Assembly: GCA_009777685.1 (NCBI GenBank)
Contig: WRLJ01000130.1
Span: forward strand, 1-5,391
Length of the DNA: 5,391 nucleotides
Direction of reading: 5' to 3'
Source of the DNA: Oscillospiraceae bacterium
Lineage (GTDB): Bacteria; Bacillota; Clostridia; Oscillospirales; UBA929
In this document: one piece after another, positions 1 through 5,391 of the stretch
How positions within the stretch are numbered: position 1 is the first letter of the stretch
Layout of the letters: every line of letters starts with the position of its first letter
Program-made: the position numbers and the translations under genes
The notes under the pieces: model-generated
Told to the model about the DNA's origin: nothing
Seen by the model: only the letters and a program-made list of their open reading frames with translations
Database searches by the model: none

Positions 1-495
1 CCGCAGGGCTATATCAACGCCATCCTGAAGCAGCTGGGGCTGGTCAACGAGCCGATCAATTTTTTCCTCAACGCGCGGTACATATTGCCGATCATTATCC
101 TGGTCACGCTGTGGAGCAGTATGGGCGTCGGGTTTCTGGCCATGCTGGCCGGCGTCCTGAACGTCGACAAGACGCTGTATGAAGCCTCCGCGATCGACGG
201 CGTACACAACCGGCTTCAGGAGATTTTTTACATCACGATTCCCTCGATGAAACCGCAAATGCTGTTCGGCGCGGTGATGAGCATTGTCAGCGCGTTCCAG
301 GCGGGCATGATTGGCGTGATGCTGACCGGCGCCAATCCCACGCCCCATTACGCGGGCCAGCTGATGGTCAACCACATCGAGGACTATGGGTTCATCCGCT
401 ATGAGATGGGGTATGCTTCGGCGGTGTCCGTGGTGCTGCTGGGGATTATATATCTGTTTTCAGCGGCCTCGCGGCGTGCGCTGCGCGACGATTAG
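1..495 (+). CDS. Sugar ABC transporter permease, MalF/LplB-like (CUT1), 5'-truncated by window edge
   Basis: This is one of the two membrane subunits of a carbohydrate importer, acting in the cytoplasmic membrane. The frame is open from base 1 to the TAG at 493-495, giving 164 visible residues. Family members are usually about 290-320 residues, so roughly the first 130-150, including the early membrane helices, lie upstream. Hydrophobic segments are visible at codons 27-51 and 81-101 and near the C-terminus at 141-158. The EAA loop, which docks on the ATPase, begins at codon 61 (EASAIDG) and ends in YITIPSMKP. It has ten residues between the conserved Gly and the I-T-I-P end, one more than the classical spacing; I recall this form from Paenibacillus-type LplB relatives. 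The C-terminus is short and basic (SRRALRDD). The partner permease follows after 14 bases. The substrate cannot be read from the sequence; oligosaccharide is the family expectation. The family call is secure, the subfamily less so. Confidence 0.93.
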   Translation, partial: PQGYINAILKQLGLVNEPINFFLNARYILPIIILVTLWSSMGVGFLAMLAGVLNVDKTLYEASAIDGVHNRLQEIFYITIPSMKPQMLFGAVMSIVSAFQAGMIGVMLTGANPTPHYAGQLMVNHIEDYGFIRYEMGYASAVSVVLLGIIYLFSAASRRALRDD

Positions 496-501
496 GGGAG
501 G
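494..501 (+). promoter_or_regulatory. Ribosome binding site of the second permease
   Basis: AGGGGAGG lies eight bases before the ATG at 510 and overlaps the stop codon of the upstream permease. A second weak purine patch (GAGG, 505-508) is too close to the ATG to be the main site. The placement supports ATG 510 as the start and suggests translational coupling of the two permeases. Confidence 0.75.
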
Positions 502-509
502 GCTGAGGT

Positions 510-1370
510 ATGCAAAGCGTAAAGACAAATCCGGACCGTTTCCGCAAAAACCAGATACCGCTCTATCTGTACCTGATCCCGCTTGCGGCGTTCATGGCCG
601 TTCCGATCGTCTTTATCCTGCTCCACGCCTTTAAGCCGCTGGATGAGCTGTTCAATTACCCGCCTCAATTTCTGGTGTACAAGCCGACGCTGGAAAATTT
701 CCGGGACTTGTTCACGGCCGCGCGCGGCTCGATTACGCCGATATCCCGCTATATATTCAACTCGCTGGTCGTCACGGTGTTCGTTGTGCTGGGCACGGTG
801 GTCTTCTCGTCGCTTGCGGGCTTTGCGCTGTCCAAGATGAAATTCAGGCTCAAGAATGTGATTTTTACCGTCAACAACGCCGCGCTGATGTTCGTGCCCG
901 TCGCCGTGACGATCCCGCGGTTTATGACGATCAGCTTCCTGCGCATGGACGACACCTATCTGGCGCACATCCTGCCTTTGCTGGCGATGCCGGTCGCGCT
1001 GTTTTTAATCAAGCAGTTCATCGACCAGATTCCCGACGCGCTGATCGAGGCGGCCACGGTGGACGGCGCGGGTGCGCTGAAGGTGTACTGGAAGATCATC
1101 CTGCCGATGATTCGCCCCGCCATCGCCACCGGCGCCATCCTCGCCTTCCAGCTGGTCTGGAACAACATCGAGACCAGCTCGCTGTTTACCACGCAGGAGG
1201 GCGTGAGGACCCTCGCGTTCTATATGAATACACTTTCCGCGGCGGGAACGGTCGCGGGCCAGGGCATGGCCGCCGCCGCGTCGCTCATCATGTTCGTGCC
1301 GAACCTGATTCTTTTCGTCATCCTGCAGAGCAACGTAATGAATACCATGGCGCACTCGGGTCTGAAGTAA
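510..1370 (+). CDS. Carbohydrate ABC transporter permease, MalG/YtcP-like (CUT1)
   Basis: This is the second membrane subunit of the importer, expected to pair with the upstream permease. It is complete at 286 residues, normal for MalG-type proteins. About six membrane segments are visible, near residues 17-40, 84-107, 119-142, 150-170, 202-219 and 257-273. The long loop between the first two (about 43-80) is extracytoplasmic. The EAA loop at residues 180-199 fits the full consensus EAA-x3-G-x9-I-x-L-P: E180, A181, A182, G186, I196, L198 and P199. The C-terminus ends in NTMAHSGLK, a tail I recognise from the YurM/YtcP-like branch in Bacillota. ATG 510 is chosen because a good Shine-Dalgarno precedes it and the short basic N-terminus leads directly into helix 1. 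The next gene starts 17 bases after the stop, so both are very likely on one transcript. The transported sugar cannot be inferred from this protein. Confidence 0.95.
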   Translation: MQSVKTNPDRFRKNQIPLYLYLIPLAAFMAVPIVFILLHAFKPLDELFNYPPQFLVYKPTLENFRDLFTAARGSITPISRYIFNSLVVTVFVVLGTVVFSSLAGFALSKMKFRLKNVIFTVNNAALMFVPVAVTIPRFMTISFLRMDDTYLAHILPLLAMPVALFLIKQFIDQIPDALIEAATVDGAGALKVYWKIILPMIRPAIATGAILAFQLVWNNIETSSLFTTQEGVRTLAFYMNTLSAAGTVAGQGMAAAASLIMFVPNLILFVILQSNVMNTMAHSGLK

Positions 1371-1371
1371 C

Positions 1372-1382
1372 AAAGGGGGGAG
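1372..1382 (+). promoter_or_regulatory. Strong ribosome binding site deciding a TTG start
   Basis: AAAGGGGGGAG fills most of the 17-base gap after the second permease. The purine run ends five bases before TTG 1388 (seven if the core is taken as AAAGGGGGG). No ATG or GTG lies in frame at a comparable distance, and the TTG opens directly onto a signal peptide (MKRVCAAV), so this site fixes the start. Confidence 0.75.
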
Positions 1383-1387
1383 CCGTA

Positions 1388-3421
1388 TTGAAGCGTGTAT
1401 GCGCAGCCGTCTGTGCCGTCATCCTGATGCTGGCCGCCGCCCCCGCGGCGCTGGCCGCGATTCCCTACCGGACCTATACGCTGACGCCCGGACAGGGGCT
1501 CACCGAAACACAGACCGCCTATGAGCCGGCGGCGACGATCGGCAAGATCGGTGATTTGTCGCTGTCCTCGCCGTCCGATATCCGCATCGGGCCGGACGGG
1601 AACCTGTATATCGCCGACACGGGCAACCGGCGCGTCGTGATTTCCACGATGGACGGGGAACTCATCGGCACGGTTGGAGAAGACGTGCTCCATACCCCCG
1701 GAGGCGTTTTTCCGGTCGAGGGCGGGCAGATCTATGTCGCCGACGAGGGTCTGGAAAGCGTGGTGCTGTTTGACCGTGACGGCGCGCCCGTGCGCCGGTA
1801 CGGACGCCCGGACCATCCCCTGTTCGGGCAGTTCGCCCAGTATATGCCGCAGAAGGTCGCCGTCGACAGGCGCGGGAATCTCTATATCACCTCGAAGGGC
1901 AACACCAACGGCGTCATCCAGATCGCGGCCGGCGAAAACGCGGAATTTCTCGGATATTTCGGCGCGAATCTGACCCGCGTGAACCTGCTGACCATCTTCC
2001 GGCGGCTGATCTATACCCAGGAGCAGATGTCTCGCGTCACGGACGTGGTTCCGGTCTCCGTCACCAACCTGGCGATCGACGGAACGGGGCTTGTCTACAC
2101 GGTCAGCACGGGGGATCAGGTCGCCCCGCTGAAGAAGCTGAATGTGGCGGGACGCGACATTCTGGATGTGTCTATGGGCAATCCGGACTTCACCGCCGTG
2201 GCGGTCAGCCCGTCGGGCAGTATTTTCGCGGCGGCGCGTTCCGGATATATCTATGAATACAGCAGCGAAGGCAACCTGATTTTCATCTTCGGCGCGCCGG
2301 ACGACGGCTTGAACCGCGTCGGCTTGTTCAAATCCATTTCGGCCATGGCCGCCGGCGAAAACGGCCGCCTGTATGTGCTGGACCGGGAGAAAAACGCCAT
2401 ACAGGTATTTGCGCCCACCGAATTTGCGGAGACTGTGCATACGGCCTTCCAGCTGTTCAACGAGGGGAAATATATCGAAAGCAAGGAGCCGTGGCGGGAA
2501 ATCGCCAAGATGAACAGCCTGTTCGCCTACGCGAACACGGGGCTGGGCGAGGCCGCCTACCGCGAACGCGAATATACCGAGGCGCTGGCGGCGTTCCGGC
2601 GCGGCAACAACTGGCGGGGATACTCCGACGCGTTTTGGGAGCTGCGCTCCAACTGGCTCAGCAGCCGGATGGGGGCCATCCTCATCGGGCTTGCCCTGCT
2701 GGCCGTTCTCTGGCAAGCCGTCAAGGTCCTGGACCGCAGATACGCCGTCCTCGGCCCGGTCAGGCGGACGAGGGACGCTTTCACCCGCCGCAGGCTGGTC
2801 AGCCAATGCCTGTACGCCTTCCACAATATCCGCAACCCTGCCGACACGGCTTACGGCATCAAGCGGGAGGGGAAGGCGAGCTGGCGGGCGTCGTTCATCC
2901 TGCTCTTCGTGTTCTGGCTGCTGTTTGTGCTGGAAAAGTATTTTTCCGGTTTTCTGTTCAAGCGGGTGGCCGACGGGTATTTTGATCTTGTGGGCGATTT
3001 GGCGGTCATTCTGGGTATTTTCGCGCTCACCGTGACCTGCTGTTATCTGGTATGCCTGATCACCAACGGCGAATCGAATTTCCGCGAGCTGGCCTCCGGC
3101 GTCATGTACGCCTTTGCGCCGGTGTTCCTCCTCAAGCCCGCCGTGATTATCCTCACCAATGTCCTTACCCTTGGCGAGTCGTTCTTTATTACGCTGCTCA
3201 ATGTGATCGCCTACGGCTGGACCGCCGTGCTGGTGTATCTTGCGATCCGCAATCTCAACGGCTATACCTTCGGCCAGACCTTCAGGGTCGTCCTGCTGTC
3301 CGTGTTCACCTGCCTGATTTGCGCCCTGCTGCTGTTTATCATCTATGTTCTGGTTTCGCAATGCGTCGATTTCATTTCATCGGTATTCGGAGAGGCGGTG
3401 TTTAAGATTGCGAATCGCTAG
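1388..3421 (+). CDS. Secreted-side NHL beta-propeller / TPR-like / YIP1-family membrane protein
   Basis: This 677-residue protein is complete and starts at TTG. Domains in order: a Sec signal peptide at 1-23 (basic MKR, hydrophobic core, likely cleavage after A-L-A); about six NHL-like repeats near 60-85, 104-128, 153-178, 225-250, 267-292 and 316-341, each with the pattern 'D/A-x-GNLYIAD-x-GN-x-R-V' or a worn copy; a helical TPR-like part at about 346-420 (FNEGKYIES, YREREYTEALAAFRRG); a membrane segment at 428-445; a basic linker at 449-500 with RRTRDAFTRRR; and five hydrophobic helices at about 500-516, 533-558, 571-592, 598-620 and 632-657, forming a YIP1-type domain. The positive charges of the linker place it in the cytoplasm, so the propeller should face outward. 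No catalytic motif is visible. NHL propellers usually bind protein or carbohydrate ligands. From its place after the permeases I infer a surface sensor, scaffold or transporter accessory, but the function is unknown. Confidence 0.87.
   Translation: MKRVCAAVCAVILMLAAAPAALAAIPYRTYTLTPGQGLTETQTAYEPAATIGKIGDLSLSSPSDIRIGPDGNLYIADTGNRRVVISTMDGELIGTVGEDVLHTPGGVFPVEGGQIYVADEGLESVVLFDRDGAPVRRYGRPDHPLFGQFAQYMPQKVAVDRRGNLYITSKGNTNGVIQIAAGENAEFLGYFGANLTRVNLLTIFRRLIYTQEQMSRVTDVVPVSVTNLAIDGTGLVYTVSTGDQVAPLKKLNVAGRDILDVSMGNPDFTAVAVSPSGSIFAAARSGYIYEYSSEGNLIFIFGAPDDGLNRVGLFKSISAMAAGENGRLYVLDREKNAIQVFAPTEFAETVHTAFQLFNEGKYIESKEPWREIAKMNSLFAYANTGLGEAAYREREYTEALAAFRRGNNWRGYSDAFWELRSNWLSSRMGAILIGLALLAVLWQAVKVLDRRYAVLGPVRRTRDAFTRRRLVSQCLYAFHNIRNPADTAYGIKREGKASWRASFILLFVFWLLFVLEKYFSGFLFKRVADGYFDLVGDLAVILGIFALTVTCCYLVCLITNGESNFRELASGVMYAFAPVFLLKPAVIILTNVLTLGESFFITLLNVIAYGWTAVLVYLAIRNLNGYTFGQTFRVVLLSVFTCLICALLLFIIYVLVSQCVDFISSVFGEAVFKIANR
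3389..3395 (+). promoter_or_regulatory. Probable ribosome binding site of the lipoprotein gene, inside the previous gene
   Basis: GGAGAGG sits within the last codons of the YIP1-family gene, twelve bases before TTG 3408. The spacing is longer than usual, but it is the only purine-rich site near the start of a frame that otherwise opens perfectly onto a lipoprotein signal. The 14-base gene overlap suggests that ribosomes finishing the upstream gene reinitiate here. Confidence 0.5.
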
Positions 3422-5391
3422 AGCGGCGCTTGCCGCCGTATTGCTGCTGCTGACGGCCTGTTCGGCGCCGGACGCCGCCGCGCCGCTGCTTCCCCCGCCC
3501 CTCCTCCCGGCCTCCGGCGGCTCTCCGTCCGCCGTGACGGGCCGCTCCGCCGAGCTGGACGGCCATACTCTGGTTGCGGAAAACCCGCATTTTGAGCTGT
3601 ATCTTGACGAAGCTGCGCTGGGGTTGATAATCCGCGACAAAGAGAGCGGCGCGGTCATGCGCTCGACGGTTTCCGAACCCAACGCGGCCGACAACGACAC
3701 CTGGAAAGGCTTTTATCAATCGGGGGTGGTGCTGCAATATATCCGGGGCACCAACCTCAATATGACGCAGGCCGACTTCATCAACACGGAACACAGCAAA
3801 ACCCTGTATTACCGCGAGGACGGGTTTACGGCCGATGTGACGTTCCCCTCGGCCGGGATATCGTACACCCTGACCGTTACGCTGACCGACACCGGCTTTA
3901 CCGCGGAGATTCCCCAGTCGTCTATACGGGAGGAAAACCCCGAAAACACCGTGGGCGCGTTTTATGTCTACCCGTTTCTGGGGTATTCGACGCTCGGCGC
4001 GGACGAGGGCTATATGCTCATCCCTGACGGACAGGGCGCGCTCATTGAGCTGCAGGATAACGAAAGGCGGTTTTCCTCGCCGTTTATCAGCTATATCTAC
4101 GGCGACAATGTCGGTCTGAACGTCACGAACACCTTTTTCCGGGAGCTGGTCCCGCCGGAAAATATCCTCATGCCCGTGTACGGGATGGTGCATACCGCAA
4201 AGAACATCGGTTTTCTGGGAATCGTCGAGAGCGGCGCGGAGAACGCCGTGATCGAGGCTTGGCCGAACGGGGCCAGCACGCAATTTGACTGGATCGCGGC
4301 GCGCTTTATGTACCGCCACGTTTTCATGCAGCCGACGGGACAGACGAGCGGGACGGTGCAAACGCGGACCGAGCGCCCGAACCGCGTCGACATCAAAATC
4401 CGTTTCGCGTTTGCCGCCGGGAACGCCGCCGATTATTGCGGCCTGGCGCTGCGGTACCGCGAGTATCTTGCGGAAACCGGCGCGTTCGCGTCGGCCGCGG
4501 CGGACCCCTTCCGGACCCAGGTTGATTTCTTTGGACAGGAAAAGAAGAACTGGGCGCTGTTCAAGCTTGATGTGAATATGACCAAGTTTGACGAAGCCGC
4601 CGATATCCTCCGGCTCCTTTCCGATTCGGGCGTGGGCGCGCCGCTGGTCGTATACTCGGGCTGGCAGTCGGGCGGATATACCGCGGGGGCCCCGAACGCG
4701 GGATTTTCGCCCGCCGCGGGACTGGGCGGGAGCGGAGGATTCTCCCGGCTGGCCAAGACCGCTGAAGAGCAGGGCGTCCTGCTGCTCCTGCAAAATGACT
4801 TGCTTTACGTCAATCCCGTCTCGCACCCCTTTATCGCGATGGATTCCCTCAAAAGGATCACGGGGCGGACGACGGAAATCCCGCTGGGCGGCCCCGTGTA
4901 CAGCACAATGCGCTATCTGTCGCCGTTCGCCTCGCTCGGGCGTTCCGAAAAAGCCGCGGCGCGGCTTGAGAAATCAGGGGCTTACGGGGTCAGCCTGACG
5001 GGGACGACCTCCTTCCTGACGGCGTTCAAGGACGGCCATTATTACGACCGGGCGGATTGCGCCGCTTTGTATCGGGCGTTGACAGAGCGTTTCGCGCGGT
5101 CGTTCCCGCTTGCGCTGGACAGAGCGTTTGCCAATCAATGGCAGTTTGCGTCGTTTTTGGTCAACATGCCGACCGGCGGTTCGAGCTATGTGTACACGTC
5201 GCAGGAGATTCCGTTCCTGTCCATCGCGCTGTCGGGGCAGATTCCCGTCTATGCGGAGTACACCAACTTCCAGGCCAATCAGCGGAAGTTTTTCTTGCAG
5301 CTGGTGGAGAGCGGGATGCGTCCCTCGTTCCTGATCACGGCGCAAAACCCGTCGCTGCTGCAAAATACCAACCGAAGCGATATTTATTCCT
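3408..5391 (+). CDS. DUF5696-like surface lipoprotein, 3'-truncated by window edge
   Basis: The frame is open from TTG 3408 to the window end: 661 codons without a stop. I checked it by translating it through. Residues 1-17 are a lipoprotein signal (MRIARAALAAVLLLL) with lipobox L-T-A-C; the lipidated cysteine would be C18. A Pro/Ala-rich tether (about 20-45) follows. Residues about 50-345 are beta-rich and begin with a pattern common in carbohydrate-active N-terminal sandwiches (FELYLDE, then LGLIIRDKESGAVMRST). Residues about 378-661 look like an alpha/beta barrel of the glycoside hydrolase type: strand VVYSGWQSGGY, then LGGSGGFSRLAKTAEEQGVLLLLQND, and near the end IPFLSIALSGQIPVYAEY and LVESGMRPSFLIT. 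I recognise this layout as the DUF5696 group, often next to YIP1-family genes in Paenibacillus. The missing tail is perhaps 50-200 residues. The catalytic residues cannot be assigned, so enzymatic activity is inference; glycan binding is the alternative. TTG is chosen because it gives the signal peptide and no other start fits. Confidence 0.8.
   Translation, partial: MRIARAALAAVLLLLTACSAPDAAAPLLPPPLLPASGGSPSAVTGRSAELDGHTLVAENPHFELYLDEAALGLIIRDKESGAVMRSTVSEPNAADNDTWKGFYQSGVVLQYIRGTNLNMTQADFINTEHSKTLYYREDGFTADVTFPSAGISYTLTVTLTDTGFTAEIPQSSIREENPENTVGAFYVYPFLGYSTLGADEGYMLIPDGQGALIELQDNERRFSSPFISYIYGDNVGLNVTNTFFRELVPPENILMPVYGMVHTAKNIGFLGIVESGAENAVIEAWPNGASTQFDWIAARFMYRHVFMQPTGQTSGTVQTRTERPNRVDIKIRFAFAAGNAADYCGLALRYREYLAETGAFASAAADPFRTQVDFFGQEKKNWALFKLDVNMTKFDEAADILRLLSDSGVGAPLVVYSGWQSGGYTAGAPNAGFSPAAGLGGSGGFSRLAKTAEEQGVLLLLQNDLLYVNPVSHPFIAMDSLKRITGRTTEIPLGGPVYSTMRYLSPFASLGRSEKAAARLEKSGAYGVSLTGTTSFLTAFKDGHYYDRADCAALYRALTERFARSFPLALDRAFANQWQFASFLVNMPTGGSSYVYTSQEIPFLSIALSGQIPVYAEYTNFQANQRKFFLQLVESGMRPSFLITAQNPSLLQNTNRSDIYS

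Noticed and set aside
492..968. Minus-strand open frame of 158 codons opposite the second permease
   Set aside because: The + strand encodes an unmistakable permease. The antisense product is charged low-complexity sequence with no support.
1371..1387. Possible terminator or regulatory hairpin in the gap between the second permease and the YIP1-family gene
   Set aside because: The gap is only 17 bases, is filled by the ribosome binding site, and has no inverted repeat or T-run.
2491..2985. A + strand open frame of 164 codons within the YIP1-family gene, in another frame
   Set aside because: It is fully nested in a gene with strong domain evidence, is Arg/Gly/Pro-rich and lacks a plausible ribosome binding site or domain.
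1220..3361. A 713-codon open frame on the minus strand opposite the YIP1-family gene
   Set aside because: Its translation is low-complexity and rich in R, G, Q, H, D and E without a recognisable domain, as expected for the antisense of GC-rich coding DNA. The + strand frame has a signal peptide, NHL repeats and membrane helices.
3360..3410. Possible frameshift or fusion joining the YIP1-family gene and the lipoprotein gene
   Set aside because: The lipoprotein opens with a complete signal peptide and lipobox at TTG 3408, and the YIP1 domain is complete before its stop, so two separate overlapping genes explain the junction better.
3402..4826. A 474-codon open frame on the minus strand opposite the lipoprotein gene
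   Set aside because: It has the same Arg/Gly/His-rich shadow composition and no domain. The + strand frame through the same bases is open for 661 codons with a lipobox and a coherent fold pattern.
4588..4998. A + strand open frame of 136 codons overlapping the lipoprotein gene
   Set aside because: Its product is Arg/Ser/Pro-rich and looks like an off-frame reading of GC-rich codons. The lipoprotein frame runs unbroken through the region.

Overview
The window is the inside of one tightly packed operon, all on the + strand, running off both ends. It has high GC content by eye, purine-rich Shine-Dalgarno sequences (runs such as AAAGGGGGG and AGGGGAGG), two TTG start codons, a Sec signal peptide and a lipoprotein signal. 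The gene set is one I associate with Bacillota (Firmicutes), in particular Paenibacillus-like Bacilli or GC-rich Clostridia. That placement is an inference from gene content and style; no marker gene in the window fixes the genus.

Layout: (1) 1-495, the C-terminal part of a sugar ABC transporter permease (MalF/LplB-like, CUT1 type), whose start lies upstream of the window. (2) 510-1370, a complete partner permease (MalG/YtcP-like) with a textbook EAA loop. (3) 1388-3421, a complete 677-residue protein with a signal peptide, an extracytoplasmic NHL-type beta-propeller of about six blades, a short TPR-like helical part, one membrane segment, a basic cytoplasmic linker and a C-terminal five-helix YIP1-type membrane domain. 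(4) 3408 to the window end, a large lipoprotein resembling the DUF5696 group, with a beta-rich N-terminal half and a glycoside-hydrolase-like barrel half; its C-terminus is cut off. Intergenic gaps are 14 and 17 bases, and the last pair overlaps by 14 bases. There is no room for an internal terminator, and no internal promoter is apparent.

How they may work together: the two permeases form the membrane channel of an importer for a carbohydrate. Its solute-binding protein is presumably just upstream, and its ATPase is either elsewhere or a shared MsmX-type protein; neither is in the window. The two downstream genes put large domains on the outer face of the membrane, one anchored by YIP1 helices and one by lipid. 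A reasonable but unproven model is that they bind, sense or process a glycan at the cell surface and work with the importer. This permease-permease-YIP1-DUF5696 block is the most interesting content of the window because the last two parts have no established function that I know of.

The window has no RNA genes, mobile elements, CRISPR arrays or convincing terminators. The very long minus-strand open frames are shadows of GC-rich coding sequence.
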